This document shows, piece by piece, positions 1-6,519 of a stretch of DNA of 15,300 nucleotides. The DNA lies in contig CANHPI010000020.1 of NCBI GenBank assembly GCA_947462425.1, positions 1 to 15,300 on the forward strand, read 5' to 3'. A program made the translations under genes and the position numbers. The notes beneath the pieces were generated by a model. That model did no database searches. It was not told the origin of the DNA and saw only the letters and a program-made list of their open reading frames with translations. The number at the start of each line of letters is the position of its first letter. Position 1 is the first letter of the stretch. Source of the DNA: Bacteroidota bacterium (GTDB taxonomy: Bacteria > Bacteroidota > Bacteroidia > B-17B0 > B-17BO).

Positions 1-345
1 CCCGGTAACTGCCCTGTGGGATTTACTATGAATATTATAGGTGGAAAGTGGAAGCCAAGTATTATTTATATGATACGAACAGAAAGAAATCGTTATAGCC
101 TTTTATTAAAAAATATAACAGAAATTAGTAAACAAACTTTAACAAATCAGTTAAGAGAATTAGAATCAGATGGAATAATTGAGCGTAAAATTTATGCAGA
201 AATCCCGCCAAGAGTTGAATATACTATTACACCATATGGTAGTACTTTGCTGCCAATTATTGATAGTATGTCTAGATGGGCCATAGAACACTCGCACTTT
301 GGGGCAGAAAAAAAGTTACCTATTAAAAATAAATCAGCATTATAA
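1..345 (+). CDS. HxlR-family winged-helix transcriptional regulator (5' truncated by window edge)
   Basis: This is a DNA-binding regulator of the HxlR family, which often senses redox or electrophile stress through an N-terminal cysteine. The reading frame is open from base 1 and reads PGNCPVGFTMNIIGGKWK, so the start lies outside the window; the GTG at 16 is an internal valine. Family marks visible are the N-terminal CPV (Cys codon at 10-12), IGGKWK, the recognition-helix region ISKQTLTNQLRELE, and the wing region ERKIYAEIPPRVEYTITPYG. About 115 codons are present, so only the first few residues are missing. The gene ends one base before the convergent RNase-like gene. I infer that the cysteine could be the sensor, as in YodB/HypR. 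The target genes cannot be told from this window. Confidence 0.9.
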   Translation, partial: PGNCPVGFTMNIIGGKWKPSIIYMIRTERNRYSLLLKNITEISKQTLTNQLRELESDGIIERKIYAEIPPRVEYTITPYGSTLLPIIDSMSRWAIEHSHFGAEKKLPIKNKSAL

Positions 346-346
346 T

Positions 347-1753
347 TTAATCTATAATAAATATTTCGTTTTTAGAAGGAATAATAATGTTATTAAATCC
401 TTCTAAAAGTAACTTATCTCTAAACGAAATTTTAGCAGGAGGATCTCCATGCACCAAGAAAACTTTTTTAACTTTTTGCTTATCCTGACAAGACAGAAAC
501 CGAATCAATTCATTATAATCTGCATGAGCACTGTACGAATCAATGATTTCAACATCCGCATTCACATCATATTCCTCGCCAAAAATTTTTACCACTTTTT
601 GCCCTTCTCTAATTCTACCTCCTAATGAGTTTTGAGAGCAATATCCAACTACGAGTATAGTATTTTTTTGATCAGAAATATTATTTCGTAAATGATGTTT
701 AATTCGTCCGGCATCCATCATCCCAGAAGCGGAAATAATAATACAAGGTTCTTTATTGCTATTTAAATTAATGGAGTCAGCTTTTTCTCTTATATAAATC
801 AAGTTGTTAAACCCAAATGGGTCAGCATCGGTTTTTATATACGTTTGCAATTTAGCATTAAAACAATCTACGTGTTCCCTCATAATATCCGTAACATTGG
901 ATGACATTGGACTATCTACATATACTTTGATATTAGGTAATAATCCTAAATTTTTTAATTTATCTAAGATGAAAACAATTTCCTGAGTACGACCTAAACT
1001 AAAAGCCGGAATAATTAATTTACCTTTTTTTTCTACACAAGTATTTCTAACCACATTAAGTAAATGTAATTCAGCATCTTTTTCTACTTCATGTAATCGA
1101 TCTCCATAAGTTGATTCGCAAATAATATAATCAGCTTGAGGAAAAATTTCAGGATCTTTTAAAAGCATATCATCATACTTTCCAATATCTCCCGTATAAG
1201 ATAACTGTGTAATTTTATGTTCTTTATCTTTTAGTTTTAAATTAACTATCGCACTGCCGAGAATGTGTCCTGCATCTGTAAACAAAAAAGACACTTCTTC
1301 GTTTAAAGTAAACTCTGCATGATAAGGTACGGTTTTAAAATGCTTTAAACAGCGATCAACATCCTTTGAAGTGTATAAGGGTTTTAAAAGTTCTTCTCCT
1401 CTTAGTTCTCTTTTTTTATTAACGTATTCAATATCACTTTCGTGTATTTTTGCACTATCATACAACAATACTTCAACCACCACTAATGTGGGTGGGGTGC
1501 AATAAATAGAGCCTAAAAATCCTTTATTAATAAGAAGAGGTAAATTCCCTGAGTGATCAATATGAGCATGAGATAAAATAACAACATCTATTTCAGATGG
1601 ATTAAAATCGAAATAACGATTTAGTGAATCTGTTTCTTTACCCATCCCTTGGTATAAACCACAATCTAAAAGTACATTGTAACCTTTATCGGTTTTAATA
1701 ATATGTTTACTACCTGTAACAGTTTCGGTAGCACCTAAAAATTTTATTTGCAT
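347..1753 (-). CDS. MBL-fold beta-CASP RNase-like metallohydrolase
   Basis: This is a cytoplasmic metallo-beta-lactamase-fold protein with a beta-CASP domain (COG1236/YSH1 group), expected to be a zinc-dependent RNA endo- or exonuclease. From the ATG at 1753 it has 468 residues. Metal ligands are visible: HAHIDH at 62-67, H163 in DAGHILGSA, D189 in YTGDIG. The beta-CASP signatures are E213 in ESTYGD, PAFSLGRTQE, SAHADY with H410, and VHG with H435. I chose ATG 1753 because the family begins at MQIKFLGATETVTGS; the frame is open up to 1831 but that stretch is Cys-rich and unlike the family. The gene is divergent from a universal stress protein and has its own operator plus -7 box (1757-1800). 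RNA is the expected substrate by family; a specific target is unknown. Confidence 0.9.
   Translation of the reverse strand: MQIKFLGATETVTGSKHIIKTDKGYNVLLDCGLYQGMGKETDSLNRYFDFNPSEIDVVILSHAHIDHSGNLPLLINKGFLGSIYCTPPTLVVVEVLLYDSAKIHESDIEYVNKKRELRGEELLKPLYTSKDVDRCLKHFKTVPYHAEFTLNEEVSFLFTDAGHILGSAIVNLKLKDKEHKITQLSYTGDIGKYDDMLLKDPEIFPQADYIICESTYGDRLHEVEKDAELHLLNVVRNTCVEKKGKLIIPAFSLGRTQEIVFILDKLKNLGLLPNIKVYVDSPMSSNVTDIMREHVDCFNAKLQTYIKTDADPFGFNNLIYIREKADSINLNSNKEPCIIISASGMMDAGRIKHHLRNNISDQKNTILVVGYCSQNSLGGRIREGQKVVKIFGEEYDVNADVEIIDSYSAHADYNELIRFLSCQDKQKVKKVFLVHGDPPAKISFRDKLLLEGFNNIIIPSKNEIFIID
370..408. repeat. Perfect 11-bp inverted repeat (hairpin) in the 3' end of the RNase-like gene
   Basis: TTTTAGAAGGA (370-380) is the exact reverse complement of 398-408. 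Between them lies a second small dyad, AATAA-tg-TTATT (383-394). The structure lies inside the last codons of the minus-strand gene and also just downstream of the plus-strand HxlR stop codon. Neither side is followed by a clean U-tract, so it is not a textbook terminator. It may form an mRNA 3'-end hairpin for one or both convergent transcripts. Confidence 0.55.
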
Positions 1754-1756
1754 ACC

Positions 1757-1800
1757 CAAATCTAATTTACAACTATATAGTATAGAGTGATAATCATCAC
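1757..1800 (-). promoter_or_regulatory. FNR/CRP-type operator plus -7 box for the RNase-like gene
   Basis: GTGAT-AATC-ATCAC at 1787-1800 is a perfect 5+5 palindrome with a 4-bp spacer. On the minus strand it is followed after exactly 22 bp by TAGATTTG (1757-1764), a perfect Bacteroidota TAnnTTTG box. The box ends only three bases before the ATG at 1753, so the transcript would start at or next to the start codon. No separate -33 TTTG is seen; the operator occupies that area, as in class II activation. The same operator could also act on the divergent universal stress gene at 1866, but no box lies 22 bp away in that direction. Confidence 0.7.
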
Positions 1801-1865
1801 AGTATAAACTGATAAAAGTTACTTGAAACAAAAACTTAGTTTAATATATTTAATTAAAAAAATAT

Positions 1866-2696
1866 ATGAATACCATACTAGTTCCTATTGATTTTTCTGA
1901 AACATCAGAAAACGCATTAAACTTCGCAACAAGTTTAGCAAACTATTTATCGGCAAATTTACTGTTGATTCATGTAAATACTCTGCCTGTATATAATAAT
2001 GAATATGAACTTATAACCTATACAATAAAAGATAGTATTGAAACGGGCTTAGAATTACTAAAAGAAAGAGCGTTAAAACTAAAAAAAGACAATTTACTAA
2101 TTGGCGATGTAACATATTATGCAGAAGTTGGAGAATTAGACGCCACTATCACAGAATTTATTTCAAAAAAAAGTATTGATTTAATTGTTATGGGAATAAC
2201 TGGTCATAGCACCAAAATTGGTCAAACACTATTTGGAAGCAACTCACTTACAATATCAAGAAAAAGCAGAGTGCCTGTTTTTATTATACCTAAAAACTAC
2301 AGATATAAAAAAATAGAAAATATTGCGTATGCTTGCGAATACGATGAAAATATTATAGAGCAAACAGGTTTAATTCAGGTTAAAAATATGATCGACATGT
2401 TTAACGCTAATTTAAATGTATTGCATGTAATACCTAATAATCATTTAATAAATCAATCAGAAGCTGAAACTGATTTATATGTTGAACAAAAATTTGAAAA
2501 TACAAATCACAAAACATTTATTTTAACAGAAAACAAAGTAAGCACAGCACTCTTGGATTTTATTGATAAACATCAAATAGATTTAATTATTATTGAGCCA
2601 AAAAAACACACATTTTTTCATAAGATTTTTTATCCTAGTTCTACAAAAGAAATAGCTTTTAATAGTCCGATACCTATATTAACAATTCATAGCTAA
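1866..2696 (+). CDS. Universal stress protein, tandem UspA domains
   Basis: This is a cytoplasmic universal stress protein of 276 residues with two UspA domains (about 1-142 and 148-276). Domain 1 begins MNTILVPIDFSETS with the nucleotide-contacting Asp at D9, and carries a G-x2-G-x10-G-S loop (G110, G113, G124, S125), close to the G-2x-G-9x-G(S/T) motif of ATP-binding members but one residue longer. Domain 2 (IENIAYACEYDE onward) lacks the glycine loop and is probably the degenerate partner, as is common in two-domain forms. The gene is divergent from the RNase-like gene and followed 49 bp later by the DUF1003 gene. The operator at 1787-1800 lies 65 bp upstream of its ATG. Role by family: survival under starvation, oxygen or redox stress; the exact function is not known. 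Confidence 0.93.
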   Translation: MNTILVPIDFSETSENALNFATSLANYLSANLLLIHVNTLPVYNNEYELITYTIKDSIETGLELLKERALKLKKDNLLIGDVTYYAEVGELDATITEFISKKSIDLIVMGITGHSTKIGQTLFGSNSLTISRKSRVPVFIIPKNYRYKKIENIAYACEYDENIIEQTGLIQVKNMIDMFNANLNVLHVIPNNHLINQSEAETDLYVEQKFENTNHKTFILTENKVSTALLDFIDKHQIDLIIIEPKKHTFFHKIFYPSSTKEIAFNSPIPILTIHS

Positions 2697-2745
2697 CTGC
2701 AAACAAGGTTTTAATTTCTAAAACATACTTGTGGGTTAAAATACT

Positions 2746-3441
2746 ATGGATATAATTTGCGCTATCACCAGAAAGAAATGCGATCAATCATCGGCAAACA
2801 GATTAGATACTATTTCTTTGCCTCTGAATAAATTAATTAAAATTGATTTCCCGAAATTAAAAGATGATGAATATGTTTCGTTAGAACAAATCACAAAATA
2901 TCGTAAAAAGTATTTAAATAATTTAATTGAAAATGAACACGGAGAAATTGATATACTAGAAAAGAAAGTAATAGATTCAATTTCGAGAAATCAAATTTTA
3001 TCAGAAAATATTGAATCAGGTATAAGCGAGGAATTAACCATAGGCGAAAAAATTGCAGATAAAATTGCCATATTTGGAGGAAGTTGGATATTTATTATTT
3101 CTTTTTTTACATTTATTATAATTTGGATTGTCATAAATATTATTGCATTATCATCCCATAAATTTGATCCATATCCTTTTATTTTGCTAAATCTAATTTT
3201 ATCTTGTTTAGCTTCTATTCAGGCTCCAATAATTATGATGAGTCAAAATAGAAAAGAGCAGAAAGATAGAAAACGAAGTGAAAATGATTATAAAATAAAT
3301 TTAAAAGCCGAATTAGAAATTCAATTATTGCATGAGAAAATAGATCATTTAATGGTACATCAAAATAAAAAATTACTAGAAATTCAACAAATACAAATTG
3401 ATTTTTTTGAAGATACTTTAAAGCAGATTAAAAGTGGGTAA
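2746..3441 (+). CDS. DUF1003 family membrane protein
   Basis: This protein has 231 residues and belongs to the DUF1003 family, inner-membrane proteins of unknown function. The N-terminal 100 residues are soluble and helical, with two cysteines near the start (C5 and C12) that recall the N-terminal Cys pair seen in family members. Two membrane segments follow, at about 110-135 and 143-165. Between and after them is the family core FDPYPFILLNLILS, then QAPIIMMSQNRKEQKDR and the charged helical tail with LKAELEIQLLHEKIDHL. It follows the universal stress gene by 49 bp on the same strand, probably as one transcript. The tail looks like a cytoplasmic amphipathic or coiled-coil helix. Its role can only be inferred from the stress-gene neighbourhood. 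Confidence 0.9.
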   Translation: MDIICAITRKKCDQSSANRLDTISLPLNKLIKIDFPKLKDDEYVSLEQITKYRKKYLNNLIENEHGEIDILEKKVIDSISRNQILSENIESGISEELTIGEKIADKIAIFGGSWIFIISFFTFIIIWIVINIIALSSHKFDPYPFILLNLILSCLASIQAPIIMMSQNRKEQKDRKRSENDYKINLKAELEIQLLHEKIDHLMVHQNKKLLEIQQIQIDFFEDTLKQIKSG

Positions 3442-3814
3442 TACAAAAAATGATGAAATAATTATAAATGCACAATTAAAAATTATTAAATCGAATTAGA
3501 AATAAAATTTTGAACATTTTTAATATGATTGTACATTTCCAAAAAGCATTCTTAGTAGTTTTTTATGATGAATAGTGCGGATCATGTAAGACAATGGTTT
3601 CAATTTTAAAAGAACTGAAACACAATTAAGTGTTAATCAGCTATCATAAAATCGACTTAGATAAAAATTCAGAGGTTCAAAAATCTATCAAATAAGAAAC
3701 GTTCCACCTTAATACTAATTAAATATGTGAACCTGTTTGGTGTGTTATTTCAACTAATGAATTAGTAAAGATTATTAATCCGTTTCAATAAATATAATAT
3801 ATCAATACATTGAC
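3442..3814. other. Intergenic region without a recognisable gene
   Basis: This 373-bp AT-rich stretch lies between the ends of two convergent genes. All six frames are broken by stops. One plus-strand frame (3594-3791) contains coding-like pieces, such as EPVWCVISTNELVKIINPFQ near its end, but has three internal TAA codons, no more than chance predicts here. I see no operator, tRNA or strong terminator. It may hold the remains of a decayed gene, or nothing. Confidence 0.5.
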
Positions 3815-4198
3815 CTAGAGATGTTTTGCAGCAAAATTTTTAAACTCTGACCTTAACTCATTAAAATTCTTTTCAAAAGCTTCAATTGATTCTTTTTCAC
3901 TCGAGTGGTAAGGAATATTACGATGATCAACTGCAACTGGGTTTTTAATCACCTCACTTTTCAGAGCATCTTCATCCACATTAATTGTATGGGAAATTTC
4001 ATCAATATTATTCTGTTGAACAATAAATTGATTTTGAAAATGTTCAACTTGAGCTAAAACTTCCTTCTCTTTATATTTAGTGGCGATTTGACTTAATCGA
4101 TTTTTTAAAATTGAAATTTCATCATCATAAAATTTCAATTTATTTAACCATTCGTTATTCTCAGCGTGCTGGTTATAAAGTTTATTTTCTTTTTTCAT
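3815..4198 (-). CDS. Small coiled-coil protein of unknown function
   Basis: I do not recognise a named family for this 127-residue protein. It is highly charged, without cysteines, signal peptide or membrane segments. Residues about 12-70 (NNEWLNKLKFYDDEISILKN and the following ISQIATKY- and HFQNQF-type helices) have a heptad-like pattern typical of a coiled coil. A middle segment around VAVDHRNIP breaks the helices, and a final amphipathic helix runs to the C-terminus. It resembles conserved hypothetical proteins of Bacteroidota that lie beside universal stress genes (from memory, not a search). The ATG at 4198 is preceded in frame by a TAA and a 22-codon small ORF (4208-4276). A likely promoter is at 4489-4531, giving a long leader. 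A structural or stress-related role is inference from context only. Confidence 0.75.
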   Translation of the reverse strand: MKKENKLYNQHAENNEWLNKLKFYDDEISILKNRLSQIATKYKEKEVLAQVEHFQNQFIVQQNNIDEISHTINVDEDALKSEVIKNPVAVDHRNIPYHSSEKESIEAFEKNFNELRSEFKNFAAKHL

Positions 4199-4339
4199 AT
4201 GTAGATATTATTGTTTTTTAGTTGTCATATGGTTTAGCCAGTTTATCTTCATTTGTGTTTGTGTTTTAGCAAACATGGCTATTTCATATTTAGATATTTA
4301 TTGTTATTTAGTTATTATGTTGTTAAGCCAATTTTTCTT
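4193..4339. repeat. Imperfect direct repeat with 90-bp period spanning the start of the 127-residue gene
   Basis: Copy 1 (4193-4249) and copy 2 (4282-4339) align over 58 columns with 9 mismatches and one gap by hand count, and share TTTCATAT, TAGATA, TTATTGTT, TTTAGTT and AGCCA blocks. The offset is 89 bp at the CAT of the start codon and 90 bp after the one-base gap, so most of the unit is in frame. Copy 1 contains the real start codon of the minus-strand gene; copy 2 contains an equivalent ATG followed by AAA and TAG. Confidence 0.7.
4208..4276 (-). other. Candidate 22-codon leader ORF upstream of the 127-residue gene
   Basis: On the minus strand an ATG at 4276 opens a short frame (MFAKTQTQMKINWLNHMTTK, then KQ and stop) that ends with TAA at 4208-4210. 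Three more codons in the same frame lead to the ATG of the downstream gene at 4198. It lies in the spacer and repeat copy 1 of the 90-bp repeat. It could be a translated leader peptide, a former N-terminal extension cut off by a stop, or chance. Confidence 0.3.
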
Positions 4340-4373
4340 ATCCACTTAGCTATGGGGATTTGAGGGGCTTTAA

Positions 4374-4419
4374 AGAAATTTAATTGTTTCAATTAAAAAT
4401 AAATGCCTTTTAAATTTCT
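4374..4419. repeat. Nested AT-rich inverted repeats
   Basis: AGAAATTTAA (4374-4383) is the reverse complement of 4410-4419. Inside, TTTAATTG (4379-4386) pairs with CAATTAAA (4390-4397) around a TTT loop. The two hairpins share bases and cannot both form. They lie in the 402-bp divergent intergenic region 4199-4600, within the expected leader of the minus-strand gene. Confidence 0.4.
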
Positions 4420-4488
4420 GGTTTTGTAAATCAGGAATAGAGTTTGATTTTAACCGCACTGTTGATTTCATAATACATAAATTTTTTA

Positions 4489-4531
4489 TAAAAGTAGTTG
4501 GATAAAATAAAAAATTATTGATAAAAATCAT
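4489..4531 (-). promoter_or_regulatory. FNR-type operator with candidate -7 box towards the 127-residue gene
   Basis: TTGAT-AAAA-ATCAT at 4518-4531 matches the FNR consensus TTGAT-N4-ATCAA at nine of ten defined bases. On the minus strand TACTTTTA (4489-4496; one mismatch to TAnnTTTG) follows after 21 bp. The leader to the ATG at 4198 would be nearly 290 nt. The box is weaker than those at the other sites, so the operator is the surer part. Confidence 0.5.
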
Positions 4532-4539
4532 TTTTAATA

Positions 4540-4583
4540 CTGATTGATATCAGACAATAAAAGGTAAATAAAAACCACATTTG
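4540..4583 (+). promoter_or_regulatory. FNR/CRP-type operator plus -7 box for the 120-residue gene
   Basis: CTGAT-TGAT-ATCAG at 4540-4553 is a perfect 5+5 palindrome with a 4-bp spacer. After exactly 22 bp comes CACATTTG (4576-4583), one mismatch from TAnnTTTG, and the ATG follows 17 bp later at 4601. Its centre is 22 bp from that of the operator at 4518-4531, about two helical turns, so two dimers would bind the same face of the DNA. Confidence 0.65.
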
Positions 4584-4600
4584 CATGCATACAAAATAAC

Positions 4601-4963
4601 ATGACAACAATTATTAAAATAGAAAATGAAGTAAAAGTTTCAGAATTAAAGAACGCATTTAATAATCAATTTCCGTTTTTAAAAATTGAATTTTTCAAAA
4701 AGTCTCACAAGCAATTGCAGGGTTCATATAAAAAAGATATTATTACGAAGGACTTTATAATTAAATCTAATCAGCAGGAAAATACAATTACTTATGGTGA
4801 GGACACGTCTGTTTCTGAATTCGAAAAACAGTTTGCTGATAAAGTAAAGCTTAACGTTCAAGTATTTAGGAAATCAGGCAAAACATGGCTAGAAACAACT
4901 TTTACTGATAGTTGGTCGTTGAAAAAACAAAATCAAGAAGGAATGGAATTAAGCCAATTATAA
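4601..4963 (+). CDS. Small protein of unknown function
   Basis: I do not recognise a named family for this 120-residue soluble protein. It has no cysteines, signal peptide or membrane segments. The first 45 residues alternate strand and helix (TTIIKIENEVKVSELKNAFN, then FPFLKIEFF), and the C-terminal half has a helix (SVSEFEKQFADKV) followed by the strand-like LNVQVFRKSG-KTWLETTFTDSW and a short polar tail. The layout suggests a small alpha/beta fold. Similar proteins with an FRKSG-x-x-W-x-E-T motif are familiar to me from Bacteroidota stress clusters, but that is memory and not a search. Its promoter has the operator and box at 4540-4583, so it is probably under the same control as the RNase-like and DoxX genes. 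Confidence 0.75.
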   Translation: MTTIIKIENEVKVSELKNAFNNQFPFLKIEFFKKSHKQLQGSYKKDIITKDFIIKSNQQENTITYGEDTSVSEFEKQFADKVKLNVQVFRKSGKTWLETTFTDSWSLKKQNQEGMELSQL

Positions 4964-4971
4964 TTCATTCC
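4940..4971. repeat. Inverted repeat over the stop codon of the 120-residue gene
   Basis: GGAATG-G-AATTA (4940-4951) pairs with TAATT-CATTCC (4961-4971) with one bulged G and a 9-base loop; the TAA stop is in the right arm. No U-tract follows on the plus strand, so it is more likely an mRNA 3'-end hairpin than an intrinsic terminator. Confidence 0.4.
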
Positions 4972-5079
4972 ATACTATAATTACTAGCTCTTTCATATAA
5001 TAAAACTACTCTACTATCCTTCTACAGGGTGTCTGGTTTAACGCATTTTCAAATCCCATAAAACAATTTAAACCCATTC

Positions 5080-5868
5080 CTATTTATGAATTGATAAAAC
5101 AGGTATTTTTGAAGATAGAATAATTTTTTTAGAATTGCTTTGAATAAACAAGTTTTGAAAAATAGAATAGTGGTGACTGAGCATCATAATAATATCTACA
5201 TTTGATTTTTTAGCATAAGAAATAATACCTGAGTAAAAATCTTTGGCTTTAATATTTGTGATAGAAGTTTGTTTGTATCTAATTAAATTCTCATTTAATT
5301 CATCTTTAGATTCTATATGAACAAATTCAGTATCAACTCCAAGAAATTTTATCGTTGAGTTTATACGCTTGGAAAGTCCTGAACTAATTGATTCATTATT
5401 ATCTATTGCAACCAACATTTTTTTTATAGAATGCTGCATGTATTTTAATGGAACCGTAATAATAGGACAAGATATGTTACCTGTTAAATCAGCACTGGTA
5501 GTACCATAAATAAATTTTTGAATCTTACTTTTAGTTTCAACCCCTAAAACCACTAAACTAATTTTGTTTTGCGCTGATAACTTTCCTACTCTATTTGTAA
5601 TACCATTATAGGTTAACTCAATATCAAATTTTATTTTAGGATATAACTTTGAAAAATGAGCTCTAAGAGTTTCCATTTTTCTTTCTGCGCCTTTACTAAA
5701 TTCGTCGCCAGATATAAAAACTAAACCAGAATTAGTATGAATTAAAGGGGTAGTTAACGCATGAAACAACAAAATTTTTGACTTCGTTTTTTTCGCAATC
5801 TCAATCGCGTAATTGATTGTATTATTGCATGATTTTTTAAAATCAACACCTACTAGTATGGTTTTCAT
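5080..5868 (-). CDS. Universal stress protein, tandem UspA domains, degenerate nucleotide loop
   Basis: This is a 262-residue universal stress protein with two UspA domains (about 1-141 and 149-262). Domain 1 starts MKTILVGVDFKKSC with D9 in the nucleotide-contacting place; domain 2 starts KKMLVAIDNNESI. The ATP loop of domain 1 keeps the first and third glycines (G109, G122) but has Thr at 112 for the second glycine and TT after the third. Domain 2 lacks the loop. ATP binding is thus less certain than in the protein at 1866-2696. I start at ATG 5868; a TTG codon directly upstream is also open. The gene lies 36 bp downstream of doxX on the same strand and is probably cotranscribed from the operator at 6350-6363. 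A 12-bp palindrome, CATCAATTGATG (5866-5877), covers the start codon. Confidence 0.9.
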   Translation of the reverse strand: MKTILVGVDFKKSCNNTINYAIEIAKKTKSKILLFHALTTPLIHTNSGLVFISGDEFSKGAERKMETLRAHFSKLYPKIKFDIELTYNGITNRVGKLSAQNKISLVVLGVETKSKIQKFIYGTTSADLTGNISCPIITVPLKYMQHSIKKMLVAIDNNESISSGLSKRINSTIKFLGVDTEFVHIESKDELNENLIRYKQTSITNIKAKDFYSGIISYAKKSNVDIIMMLSHHYSIFQNLFIQSNSKKIILSSKIPVLSIHK

Positions 5869-5904
5869 CAATTGATGTTTTAACGATGTAAATAAATATT
5901 AATT

Positions 5905-6315
5905 TTAAAGAAGTGTATCAATTCCAAAATAAAAATAATTAGAAAGAATTAAGATTAATGTTATTAATATAACGCGTGGGAATACATGATGTAAATCCCA
6001 AACTGGTTTTAAAAACGAAAATGCCAGACCAACTATAATCAAGTCTAATGCAATAAATAGATTAACAATGTTATGAAATAATCCAAGTATTAATAATATA
6101 CCACCAAAGAACTCGGTAATAGAAGTAAAATAAGAGGTAAAAACAATTATGAAATAGGGAACATGTTTTCGCTCAGCATCTTCTTTAAATGTAATGATTA
6201 CATTTTTTAGCTTAACAATAAATAGTTTATCATAACCTTGAAAAGCAATTAATATTCCTAAGAAACATCGAAGAAATAATTCGGCTATTTTTAAATTAAA
6301 ATCACTTTGATCCAT
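5905..6315 (-). CDS. DoxX-family integral membrane protein
   Basis: This is a 136-residue inner-membrane protein of the DoxX family. The family signature is at the N-terminus: LKIAELFLRCFLGILIAFQGYDKL, where the first membrane helix holds Arg and the F-Q-G-Y-D-K stretch. Further membrane segments run at about 52-82 (two helices around TSITEFFGGILLILGLF), 83-102 and 115-133, making four helices. DoxX proteins are linked to respiratory or redox membrane complexes, but most members have no proven reaction. The gene is the first of a probable two-gene unit with the universal stress gene downstream. Its promoter has the FNR/CRP-type operator, with the -7-like box only four bases before the ATG. 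Confidence 0.88.
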   Translation of the reverse strand: MDQSDFNLKIAELFLRCFLGILIAFQGYDKLFIVKLKNVIITFKEDAERKHVPYFIIVFTSYFTSITEFFGGILLILGLFHNIVNLFIALDLIIVGLAFSFLKPVWDLHHVFPRVILITLILILSNYFYFGIDTLL

Positions 6316-6319
6316 GCAT

Positions 6320-6363
6320 CTAAATTAGATGACTTGCCATGTATACTATATGATAAGAATCAC
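6320..6363 (-). promoter_or_regulatory. FNR/CRP-type operator plus -7 box for doxX and the downstream usp gene
   Basis: ATGAT-AAGA-ATCAC (6350-6363) contains the core TGAT-N4-ATCA. On the minus strand TAATTTAG (6320-6327), one mismatch from TAnnTTTG, follows after exactly 22 bp. The box ends four bases before the ATG at 6315, so transcription would start near or at the start codon. The geometry matches the sites at 1787, 4540 and 9179. Confidence 0.68.
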
Positions 6364-6519
6364 TTTTATTGTTGATTTTTGTTTACAATATAATTAAATA
6401 ACAATACTACTTTAACTCTCTCTAATTGACTTGTTCTAAATAATGTTTCAAAAAGTAAAAGTTAAACTTTATTTATAGTTGTAAGAGAAGGTGCTACTTA
6501 ATGTATATAACCTAAATTA

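Noticed and set aside
16..18. GTG at 16 as the start of the HxlR gene
   Set aside because: The codons before it encode the conserved NCP of the family's CPV motif, so it is an internal Val in a truncated gene.
1754..1831. N-terminal extension of the RNase-like protein by 26 residues up to 1831
   Set aside because: The extra residues are Cys-rich and unlike the family, which begins at MQIKFLG; the extension would also cover the -7 box and operator.
2563..2576. Perfect FNR consensus TTGAT-AAAC-ATCAA
   Set aside because: It lies inside the universal stress gene (codons for IDKHQ) with no -7 box at 22 bp in either direction. One such hit in the window is expected by chance.
3594..3791. Decayed gene with three in-frame stops and a coding-like tail
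   Set aside because: The number of stops is no lower than chance for such AT-rich DNA and I cannot match the tail to a family; kept only as a remark on the intergenic region.
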